Below, piece by piece: positions 21,690 through 31,531 of a DNA stretch of 60,000 nucleotides (the first letter of the stretch is position 1; each line of letters begins with the position of its first letter). The stretch lies in assembly GCA_014529385.2 (NCBI GenBank), contig CM043970.1, positions 67,542,567-67,602,566 of the forward strand. The letters are read 5' to 3'. Source of the stretch: Adiantum capillus-veneris (Eukaryota; Streptophyta; Polypodiopsida; Polypodiales; Pteridaceae). Position numbers and translations under genes: made by a program. Under the pieces are notes generated by a model. It was not told where the DNA came from. It saw nothing but the letters and a program-made list of their open reading frames with translations, and did no database searches.

Positions 21690-22225
21690 CTTGCCCTTGA
21701 TAATGCGCATTGAATGCTCGGTAGGGTTTTGAACCTCAAATTAGAATAATAAAGTCCTGGATTTGGCTTGAAAGACAGACTTTGCATTGGAGTGCAACTT
21801 GGCCTAAAGAAGTTACGGGTTTAGCCATACAATTTCTACAAAATCCTTACAAAGTTGTCATTGGCTCACAAGATTAGAAAGCCAATCACTCAATTCAACA
21901 GATTGTAGAAGTTGTTTCTGAGAATCACAAATACTCCGAATTCACAGATTTGCTGGAGCAAATGATGGATGGAGCTTTCTCTATCCATGATGATAAGAGT
22001 CAAGTTCAATGACATTGGGTTCTTTTTGAATTTAGATCTGGCAATAGACCTTTAATGACAGAAATAGATGCTGCAACTCGGAGCGTGGATGTGAAAGACA
22101 TAAAGTTCATCATCAATTATGATTTTCCTGAATCATGTGAAGACTATGTACATCGGATTGGACAAACAAGACAAGCTACTGCAAAGGCTATAGCCTATAC
22201 TTTCTTTCCAACAACAAAACGATAG
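21690..22225 (+). pseudogene. Captured DEAD-box RNA helicase fragment (DBP2/RH20-like)
   Basis: In the sense direction of the element, the sequence translates, with stops and small indels, to the C-terminal half of a DEAD-box helicase. Visible in order: a decayed motif II (LALDNAH where LVLDEAD is expected), [16 protein letters not shown] (motif III), [26 protein letters not shown], a deletion, [29 protein letters not shown], then motif VI as HRIGQTRQ instead of HRIGRTGR, and AYTFF. Contiguity of a region that is usually spread over several exons suggests capture from spliced mRNA. It lies immediately before the polypurine tract. No activity is possible. Confidence 0.9.
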
Positions 22226-22278
22226 CAAAGACCACATCGCCATCGACAATCAGGTCATGTCGGGGACGACATGAACGC

Positions 22279-22290
22279 GGAAGGGGGGAA
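22279..22290 (+). other. Polypurine tract
   Basis: GGAAGGGGGGAA directly abuts the TGTTG start of the 3' LTR, the expected plus-strand priming site. Confidence 0.85.
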
Positions 22291-23248
22291 TGTTGACCGC
22301 TGGGTCAACAACACAACATAACTCAAGTTTCGTACCAAAGTCTTATCTTTTGCTAGTTATGAATGTTGCGGATTATGGCTATAAACGTCATTTGTAATGA
22401 GTAGTTATTCTAGTTTCGGAATCCGGGGTGCAATGGCACTTCCAGATTGTAAATACAAAGCCATTTGACCCTTTCAACCCCATTTTTGGTTATACCTAAG
22501 GTAGCCTTAGTATATAAGGTACCTAGGTCATTTTGTAAAAAGACTTTTATCATAATCAAAACTTAGCGCTGCCGTCTATTGTGTGTGATAGAGAAAGAGA
22601 GTAAGTGTGAGCTTCATCCTCTCACTACGCCCGGCTCGCTCAACACATTGGAGATCCGACTGCACCATTGCTGTAGGCTTGAGGAGAGCTACGCGACAAA
22701 GCCAAGCATTCCACGCGAGACGAAGCGCACACGTTGACGTATCTACGAGCTATTTATGGTCGTAAGTGTATCAAACGATGTCTGTTTTCTGCGTGCTAGT
22801 AGTCTATAGAATCGTGGCGACATAATCTACGCATAGGTACTCATAAATTTCAGTTTCGGGCACTTTCATAATTAAGCTCTGTCATCCTACGCGTTTTTCG
22901 CAGATGGGTTTAGAGTGAGGGTTTTGAGTGTAGAAGCTTAGGGACAGGTGTATCCTAGTGAGGGGATGGTGTTCCTTAAGTTTCATATGAATCTGGCATG
23001 ATTAGGTGAGTTACCTTCTGTATGTGTGTGTGTGTGGCTAGGTGGTGTAGTTAAGAGCAGTGAGGTTCTTGATTGTGGTTTAGTTGGCCTTCCAGAGTGT
23101 TGTATGTGTAGGATGGTCTCAGCCTGACAAGCTTAAGAGATTTCCTCTGTGTGCCTATCGTGTCATCAGTGTCCTCGATTGACATTATGTTGATCTAGGT
23201 AGTGTTTGCATGCACTTCATGGGTGTGTGAGTCGCTTCCCGTCCAACA
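22291..23248 (+). mobile_element. 3' LTR of the gag-protease element
   Basis: A 958-bp LTR starting TGTTG and ending CAACA, preceded by a polypurine tract. TATATAAGG (22511-22519) is a likely TATA box. The next five bases, ACGTG, are the presumed target duplication, whose partner is lost with the truncated 5' LTR. Confidence 0.9.
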
Positions 23249-24040
23249 ACGTGTCATTGGAACTCCAGACTTTTGGCCACAATTCTTTACAAGAATTAGA
23301 TAAGCACATGATGAAGGATGATTCGCACTTGCTTTAAAGAAGAGCATACAATTTTGTACTTGATCGGCGGGCTTTAGCTTACGACAATTATAGTGATCAT
23401 GAGCAAGAAAATAATTAGTGACGAGTATCTCGTACTCCTTATACTTGAAAGGGAAGTATGCCGAATACTTTTCTATGCCTCCCATAGCACTCTTCTTTGT
23501 GTTTTGGACATCGTTCTCTAAGCAATCAGGCTCCACAAACCTTAATAAGGGTTGATTGCTTGTGTCCTTTGATCTCGAAATGTCCTTATCTACATCTGCA
23601 ACACCAGCCGTTGTAACACTCGTTGCCTTTTTGGTTGTGGTCTTTTTATTTGAATTCTTATTCTACACCCCGGGGAGGTCAACTAATTAAAATGTAACCT
23701 ATCACGTGAGTTCAACAGAAGGGTATTTAAAGTTCTGAAAACTTATAGAAATATATATACAGAAGGGTATTTTTTTTTCAAAATTTAAAAAAACTTACAG
23801 ATTCTAAAAGAAAAGGGTACATTATATTCTTAACCAAATTCACAGATAAGGGATTTTACAAACATGTCTTGAACGCACGTGATATGGTAGTTTTACACAT
23901 AGTGAACCCCTCGAGTTCTACACTTGCTTGCCTTTTAAAGCAATAAAAATTGCATCTTGTAGCCTATCTGCAATGATATCAGATAAATTTTCATTAACAT
24001 CCCAACCTCGTGAAAACATTGTCTCGTTAACCAACTTATG
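23249..24040 (-). pseudogene. Unidentified coding-like fragment interrupted by a MITE
   Basis: The minus strand carries one coding-looking frame through 23249-23660 (MGGIEKYSAYFPFKYKEYE..., HDHYNCRKLKPADQVQNC...) with a Lys/Thr-rich start. More of it appears on the other side of the MITE (FSRGWDVNENLSDIIADR..., 23930-24035). Removing the MITE and one target copy brings the two parts together with one stop. The 3' side was cut by the LTR element and the 5' side merges into the satellite. I do not recognise the family; host gene or transposon ORF are both possible. Confidence 0.45.
23669..23915. mobile_element. 247-bp hAT-like MITE, copy 1
   Basis: Flanked by a perfect 8-bp duplication TTCTACAC (23661-23668 and 23916-23923). 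It starts CCCGGGGAGGTCAACTA and ends TAGTGAACCCCTCGAG, an imperfect terminal inverted repeat. A second copy of identical length is at 52760-53006. Non-coding; it would need an hAT transposase in trans. Confidence 0.88.
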
Positions 24041-27000
24041 CAAGGTGGATGCAATGGTTGGTTTCCCCTACATCCACCATCTATCAATTTTCAATAGTGT
24101 TTATAGGAAAGATAGACCTTAGATCCACCACTTGGCCAATCTAACCAAGTATTGGTAGGTGGGTGTAGAACATAGATCCACCACTTGACCATTCTAACCA
24201 TGTCTTAAAGCTAGGTGCATTCAATACTTGGCTATCATAACAGTTGTAATTTTACACAGTGTTTGTGGGATGAGTAGATCCTAGATCCACCACTTGGCCA
24301 TTTAGACTACGAATTGGGAAGTAGGTGCATGAAAGATCCACCACTTAGCCATTACAACGAAGGATTGAAATATGGATCCAATTGTTGGTGCCTCCTAGAT
24401 CCACCACCTTGCAATCTCAAATAAAGTGTGTGAAATAGGTAGACCTTAAATTACCCAGTAAGCCATTCTAACCACCTCCTAGAGGGTGTATGCATCCAAG
24501 ATCCAACAGATTGCCATTCAAGCCAAGTTTTGGAAGGTGGGTGCAATGGTTGGTGTCTTGTAAATCCTCCAATTTACAACTTTCAACAAAGTTTGTAAGA
24601 AAGGTAGACCTTACACCCTTAGCCATTCCCTGGGGGATTCACTCTATATACAAAATGGGATGCCACTTGCGAGCAGACAACTTTGATAAAAACCCTATAT
24701 ACGACTTATATTAGGGAATATGACCCCCCTTTCTACTCTTATACGGCAATAAATGCAGAAAAACTATTGTACCCCTATCTTACATATAAAATTTAGGTCT
24801 CACATGATCTAATTGAGTAAAACTAGTCAAAGAGTGTGTAGCATAGTGATTGAAAACATACTAAGAAACCACTTTTGTTGATAACTAGATGTACCCTCAA
24901 TGTGTCTTAGTTTGACTTTCAAATTATGTGCTTGTCAGTCTGCACTCTAGCTACTCTTTCAATTTTGACCCATCTAAATTACTCAAAAAACATGGTTGTA
25001 AAGTTGTGTTAGGTTCTTCATGTAAATATGCATCTATACAAACTCTTTATAGCTTTCATCCCTCAACAAATGAACTATAATCACAAAACAAGCAATTGAT
25101 ACAAAGCAATATTAGTTCTTGCATGTATCTTTGTAGCTATTGACTCACAAGTTCGAGGACATACTCTTTTGGAAGCCATGATTTTGAAACACAAAAACTC
25201 TCTCATTTTCTCCTTATCTCACTCCTCCCCCCCCCCCCCCCCAAAAAATATGATACCCCTCCCTTATTTTTAAGCTTGGGAGATAAATTATATGGGGCCT
25301 ACCCCTAACTTATACGCTTATGTAACTTGTAAAGAAAACCCCTCCCCTGCACTTACGTGGTGCGGTAATTTTTCCATGGTGAATCCCCCGGGAGCCATTC
25401 TAACCAATTCCTGAAGGTGGGTGCATCCAAGATCCACCACTTGGCCATTCTAACCAAATTTTTCAAGGTGGATGCAATGGTTGGTTTCTCCTACATCCAC
25501 CAACTTGCTATTTTTCAAGGTAGTGCATCCAAGTTCCACCACTTGACAATTCTAACATGATTTTTTAAGGTAGATGTAATGGTTGGTGTCTCCTACATCC
25601 ACCAACTTCTTATTTTACACAATGTGTTGCAATATGCAGACCTTAGATCCACCATCTAGCCATTCTAACCAAGGCTTGAAGGTGAATGCAGTTTAGATCC
25701 ACCACTTGGCCATTCTAACCAACTTTTGCAAGGTGGATGCAATGGTTGGTTTTCCCTACGTCCACCATCTATCAATTTTAAATAGTGTTTATATGAAAGA
25801 TAGACCATAGATCCACCACTTGGCCATTCTAACCAAGTATTGGTAGGTGGATGTAGACCGTAGATCCACCACTAAGCCATTCTAACCATGTCTTAAATCT
25901 AGGTGCATTCAACACTTGGTCATCATAACCCCATCAGAACATTATAATTTTACACAATGTTTGTGGGATAAGTAGATCCTAAATCAACCACTTGACCATT
26001 TAGACTTAGAATTGGGAAGTAGGTGCATCAAAGATCCACCACTTCGCCATTATTACAAAGGCTAGAAACGTGGATCTAATTGTTGGTGTCTCCTAGATCC
26101 ACCACCTTGCAATCTCAAATAAAGTGTGTGAAATAGGTAGACCTTAGATTCCACAGTAAGCCATTCTAACCAACTCCTAGAGGGTGAATGCATCCGAGAT
26201 CCAACAGGTTGCCATTCAAGCCAAGTTTTGGAAGGTGGGTGCAATGGTTGGTGTCTTGTAAATCCTCCAATTTACAACTTTCAACAAAGTGTGTAAGAAA
26301 GGTAGACCTTAGACCCTTAGCCATTCTAGCCAATTCTTGAAGGTGGGTGCATCCAAGATCCACCACTTGGCCATTCTAACCAAATTTTTCAAGGTGGATG
26401 CAATGGTTGGTTTCTCCTACATCGACCAACTTGCTATTTTTCAAGGTGAGTGCATCCAAGTTTCACCACTTGGCAATTCTAACATGATTTTTTAAGGTGG
26501 ATGCAATGGTTGGTGTCTCCTACATCTACCAACTTCTTATTTTAAACAACGTGTATGCAATATGCAGATGTTAGATCCATCACCTGGACAACCTAACCAA
26601 AGCTTGAAGGTGGCTGCAATTTAGATCCACCACTTGGCCATTCTAACCAACTTTTGCAAGATGGTTGCCATGGTTGGTTTCCCCTACATCCACCATCTAT
26701 CAATTGTAAATAGTGTTTATAGGAAAGATAGACCATAGATCCACCACTTGGCCATTCTAACCGAGTATTGGTAGGTGGGTGTAGATCGTAGATCCACCAC
26801 TTGTCCATTCTAACCATGTCTTAAATTAAGGTGCATTCAACACTTGGTCATCATAACACTTGTAAGTTTACACAATGTTTGTGGGATGAGTAGATCCTAG
26901 ATCCACCACTTGGCCATTTAAACTAAGAAATGGAAAGTAGGTGTATCAAAGATCCACCACTTGGCCATTATAAAGTAGGCTTGAAATGTGTATTCAATTG

Positions 27001-28163
27001 TTTGTGTCTCCTAGATCCACCACCTTGCAATCTCAAATAAAGTGTGTGAAATAGTTAGACCTTAGATTCCCCAGTTTGCCATTCTAACCAACTCCTAAGG
27101 GGTGAATGCATCCAATATCCCACAATTGGCTATTCAAGCCAAGTTCTGGAAGGTGGGTGCAATTGTTGGTGTCTTGTAAATCCTCCAATTTACAACTTTC
27201 AACAATGTGTGTAAGAAACGTAGACCTTAGATCCTTAGCCATTCTAGCCAATTGTTGAAGGTACCCGTGCATCCAAGATCCACCACTTGGCCATTCTAGC
27301 AAAAGTTTTCAAGGTGGATGCGATGGTTGGTTTCTCCTACATCCACCAACTTCCTATTTTTCAAGGTGAGTGCATCCAAGTTCCACCACTTGGCCATTCT
27401 ACTCAGATTTTTTGAGGTGGATGCAATGATTGGTGTCTTCTACATCCACAAACTTCTTATTTTAAACAACGTGTGTGCAATATACAGACCTTAGATCCAC
27501 CACCTGGCCATTCTAACCAACTTTTGCAAGGTAGATGCAATGGTTGGTTTCCCATAGGTTCACCATCTATCAATTCTCAATAGTGTTTATAGGAAAGATA
27601 GACTATAGATCCACCACTTGGCCATTCTAACCAAGTATTGGTAGGTGGGTGTAGACCATAGATCCACCACTTGGCCATTCTAATCATGTCTTAAAGTTAG
27701 GTGCATTCAACACTTGGTCATCATAATACTTGTAATTTTACACAATCTTTGTGGGATGAGTAGATCCTAGATCCACCACTTGGCCATTTAGAATAAGAAT
27801 TGAGAAGAAAGTGCATCAAAGATCCACCACTGGGCCATTATAATGAAGGCTTGAAATGTGGATCCAATTGTTGGTGTCTCCTAGATCCACCACCTTGAAA
27901 TTGCAAATAAAGTGTGTGAAATAGGTAGATCTTAGATTCCCCAATGGGCATTTCTAACCAACTCCTAGAGGGTGAATGCATCCAAGATCCAATAGTTGGC
28001 CATTTAAGCCAAGTTTTGGAAGGTGGGTGCAATTGTTGGTGTCTTGTAAATCCTCCAATTTACAACTTTCAAGGAACTGTGTAAGAAAGGTAGACCTTAG
28101 ATCCTTAGCCTTTCTAGCCAATTCTTGAAGGTGGGTGCATCCAAGATCCACCACATGGCCATT
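24041..28163. repeat. Satellite array with higher-order period of about 0.9 kb (left part)
   Basis: Variants of GATCCACCACTTGGCCATTC recur every few tens of bases. The marker CCTCCAATTTACAACTTTC lies at 24566, 26264, 27182, 28052 and 41277. After subtracting the insertions at 24629-25392 and 28168-40478, the spacings become about 926, 918, 870 and 910 bp. Open frames within are chance. Confidence 0.88.
24629..25392. mobile_element. 764-bp hAT-like non-autonomous DNA element
   Basis: Target duplication AGCCATTC on both sides (24621-24628, 25393-25400). Termini CCTGGGGGATTCAC and GTGAATCCCCCGGG are inverted repeats, 13 of 14 matching. Excision restores the satellite period. No transposase ORF; it contains a 16-C run (25227-25242) that can mislead assembly. 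The ends resemble those of the 247-bp MITEs. Confidence 0.88.
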
Positions 28164-28824
28164 TTAATACTAGGTTGGTAATGGGACACTTTTATATCCT
28201 GGGACACTTTTATGTTCTGTTAAGTGACCATTTTCCTTGAATTATGTCAAGAGTTTCAAAATGGATTTTGAGGTGCTATCTGTCTAGAAAGTTGTTTCAT
28301 GAGCTGAAAAAAACTTGACTTTTTTTTTGGAATATCAATTCCATCTTTAACCTTGTCTTTGCACAACATTTCACAACCTAAACTGTGTGAAAAAACGGGT
28401 CCTGTTTTTGGCTTTTTTCAACTTTTTGCAACTATACCACTCTAGAATTCATGTTTGTGAGGTCTATAATGCTAGAGAACTATCTTTAGTAGTCCTCAAC
28501 ATGTTGTGATGTTTCTAGGGAGAAATAAATGTTAAAGTTGTAAGTTATGAGACCAAATTACAAAAATTGTCAAATCCTATTTTTTAGCCAATTTTAGCTC
28601 TTCTATGATTTTTTTGGTGGCTTTCATGATATCCAAATGCAGATTTGATTTTCTATGTCGCATATTGTAACATAAAGCTAATATTCCTTGAATTTTGGGG
28701 CATCTAATAGCCTATTTTGCATAGTAGACAACGATGGTTGATTTTTTCAATTATAGAAGAAAACAAAACATTCTAGTATATCAAGTATAGCTTTTTCAAT
28801 ATTGTTAGTTTCTTGTGACAACTA

Positions 28825-28909
28825 TGTTAGGAAATAAGACGTAGCTAAATAGATATTTGAGTAGATTACTTAATGGAGAGAGATAGATTTCACACACAAA
28901 AAATTATAG

Positions 28910-28978
<69 letters not shown>

Positions 28979-29619
28979 CACGATATACGTGGTTCACCCA
29001 ATGTGGGCTACGTCCACGGGAAAGCAGCCACTCAATGGCTTTAGTACTTCAAAACAAGAAGTAGTTTACAAAGGGATTATACCCTTAATGGAGCTCCCGC
29101 CTTGCTTCACTCTCACCACCTCACACTCACCTTGTTGCATCAACTTCACACTATGAAATGTGTGTAGAAATGGCCTCCTTTTATAGGCCAAAAGGGTTGC
29201 CCTCTCTTATGAGAGGCAGCCATGTGTAGCCGCCCTTGTGCGAATAAGTCCAAATCGGACCCTCCAATCCGCCCATGTGTGGCCGCCCTTGAGAAGACAA
29301 GTCCTCTTTTGAATTCGGCCACCGGCCATTGAATTCGGCCACCGGACATAGACTTCCAACCACCGGCCACCGGCCATTGACTTTCGACCACTTTATGGTC
29401 CCGTCCGGCCATAATATTCCGGCGAGGGAAAAAAAAAGTCTCGGGGGCCTCCGCCCCCGAGGCCCCTAGAGTTGCCCCTGATTCTTGTCCGTGAAAATTT
29501 TGGTTTCCGGTGAGTGATTTTCCTTCACGCACGATGGCTTCTCCTCATAATGGGGGCCTTACAAATGTGCGCTTTTACCACAAAAAATTACAAGGGTAAA
29601 TCAGGCTCCATACTTAACA
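28825..29619 (-). mobile_element. Copia-1 3' LTR
   Basis: 795 bp, TGTTAGG...TTAACA on the plus strand. Contains a 62-bp GA run (28913-28974) that is only 18 bp in the other LTR, and CCGGCCA-rich short repeats. Confidence 0.95.
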
Positions 29620-29620
29620 A

Positions 29621-29635
29621 TCTCCCACTTGGAGA
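29621..29635 (-). other. Copia-1 polypurine tract
   Basis: Minus strand CCAAGTGGGAGAT abuts the inner end of the 3' LTR. Confidence 0.75.
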
Positions 29636-29679
29636 CTGATCTCCAAACCAAACCTGTGACTCCTTTCCATCCTGTCTTC

Positions 29680-31245
29680 TTATCCTTGAATGCCGATTGA
29701 AGATGAGCAAAAGCTCAACTTCTCCTTGTTGACCACCTTTGTAAACATGTCTGCAGGATTTTCACTTGTATGCACCTTTCCTAGCTTTAGTTGTCCCTCT
29801 TCCAAAAGAGTGCGTATGAAGTGATATCTCACCTCAATGGGCTTTTTCCTTGAATGAAAGGCTAAGTTCTTCGCAAGATGGATAGCTCTTTGGCTATCAC
29901 TGTACAAGACACAATTGTATTGTTTGAATCCAAGCTCTTCTAAGAATCTGTGAAGCCACAGAATTTCTTTGCTTGCCTCCGTCATTGCTACATACTCTGC
30001 TTCCGTGGTAGAAAGTGAAACCACTTTTTGCAACTTTGAAGCCCAGCTTACTGTTGTGCCTCCAACCGTGAACACATAGCCAATAGTGCTCCTTCGAGTA
30101 TCTTTGTCACCTGCCATATCTGCATCAGCATACCCTTTTAGAAAAATATCAGTTCCTCCAAAATACAAAGAATTTGTTGTTATCCCTTTTAAATACCTAA
30201 GTATCCACTTCACAGCTTGCCAATGCTCTTTACCTGGGTTGTCCATAAACCTACTCACAACTCCCACTGCATGTGCAATGTCTGGCCTTGTCCAGACCAT
30301 AGTATACATTAGAGAACCTACCGCTGCAGCATATGAAACTTTAGACATATAGGCTATCTCCTCTTGTGTCTTTGGACACATATCCTTCGTTAGTTTAAAA
30401 TGACCAGCCAAAGGTGTAGAAACTGGTTTTGAATTTTCCATTGCAAACCTTTCTAGTACCTTCTTGATGTAATCTTCTTGAGATAGCTTTATTGTCTTCT
30501 TCGTCCTGTCCCTTGATATTTTCATACCAAGTATCCTCTTTGCAGCACCTAAATCTTTCATTGAAAAAGATTTAGACAACTCCTCTTTTAGGTCTTTGAT
30601 GTCCTGCATGTTAGCACTTGCAATCAGCATGTCATCAACATACAACATTAGGATGATGAACTTCCCATCTCCCAAATTCTTCGTGTAGACGCAGTGATCC
30701 GAGTTGCATCTTGTGAATCCATGATCCAACATCCATCGATCAAACTTCAAGTACCATTGTCTTGATGCTTGCTTTAAACCATACAAGCTCTTCTTTAATC
30801 TGCAAACCATTTTCTCCTTACCTTTTACTTCATACCCCTTTGGTTGAAGCATGTAGATTTCCTCCTCTAAGTCACCGTGAGGGAATGCTGTATTTACATC
30901 CATTTGCTCGAGACTTAGATCATGAGCAGCCACAAGGCTTAAGACAAGCCTAATTGACTTCATTTTTACAACAGGAGAAAATATTTCATTGAAGTCAATA
31001 CCTTTCTTTTGAGAAAACCCTTTTCTTCCCACCTTCTTCTTCCTTCACCTTGTACACCCATTTGTTTTGAAGTGCCCACTTACCTTTAGGCAACTCAACC
31101 AACTCCCATGTTTGGTTGCGATGTAGTGAGTCCATCTCCACTTGCATGCTCTTCGTCCATTCTTCTTTGGATTCATGTTGCATAGCTTCTTTGTATGATT
31201 CCGGCTCTCCAGAATCTCAGATCAAGAGATAGTTGAAGGAAGGAA
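29680..31245 (-). pseudogene. Copia-1 pol: reverse transcriptase and RNase H
   Basis: From 31032 to 29680 there is an uninterrupted frame of about 450 codons: GIDFNEIFSPVVKM, LEQMDVNTAFPHGDLEEEIY, LKKSLYGLKQ, catalytic YVDDM, then RNase H with GYADADMAGDKDTRRS, SLSTTEAEYVA and LYSDSQRAIHLAKN, ending with the usual ENPADMFTK tail. Upstream (31183-30995), the start of the RT domain (SKEEWTKSMQVEMDSLHRNQTW) is in another frame, so a frameshift lies near 31020. It is separated from gag-integrase by Copia-2. RT and RNase H catalytic residues are kept; the whole polyprotein is broken. Confidence 0.92.
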
Positions 31246-31250
31246 CAAAC

Positions 31251-31442
31251 TGAAGGAGTACGAGCCGAAGTGTGACGCTAGAGAGAGTGCGAGAAGAAGA
31301 TCATGACGATATGGTGAACTCGCTCTACTGTATTGTGTAGAGCATAGTGAGTTCTTATTAGGTTTTTACAAAATAATATGTGTACATACCTAGCGGCCCG
31401 CCCACTTACCTGGGCGACCACATTGGGCTTTATACCCCAACA
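31251..31442 (-). mobile_element. Copia-2 3' LTR
   Basis: 192 bp, TGAAGGAG...CCCCAACA on the plus strand. It differs from the 5' LTR by roughly 13 substitutions counted by eye, without indels. The polypurine tract (AAGTGGGAGGT on the minus strand) follows at 31443-31455. Confidence 0.95.
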
Positions 31443-31531
31443 ACCTCCCACTTAAAGTCCAATGTGGTACTTTAAGTGTGAGAGAAGCTACTATACAAGC
31501 TAATATACAAGAGATGTAGAGAAGTGATGTA

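Larger units (their letters stand above)
8579..23248 (+). mobile_element. Non-autonomous gag-protease LTR retrotransposon, Tat/Athila-like
   Basis: Bounded by a split 5' LTR (8579-8706 plus 11922-12521) and an intact 3' LTR (22291-23248), with an Asp-tRNA-like primer site and a polypurine tract at the right places. The internal region carries gag, aspartic protease and an accessory basic domain, but no reverse transcriptase, RNase H or integrase, so it must depend on a partner element. A helicase fragment is captured near the 3' end. The 5' LTR homology starts only at the TATA box, so the U3 part is missing or replaced. Confidence 0.85.

Noticed and set aside
26062-28154. Several ORFs of 60-74 codons with similar sequences (WLEWPSGGS-like)
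   Set aside because: They recur because the satellite recurs; frames are not kept between units and no start context or domain is seen.
29146-29532. 128-codon ORF in the Copia-1 LTR, with a counterpart at 39402-39849
   Set aside because: Lies within LTR sequence, the frame is not maintained between the two LTRs, and it contains CCGGCCA repeats rather than a domain.
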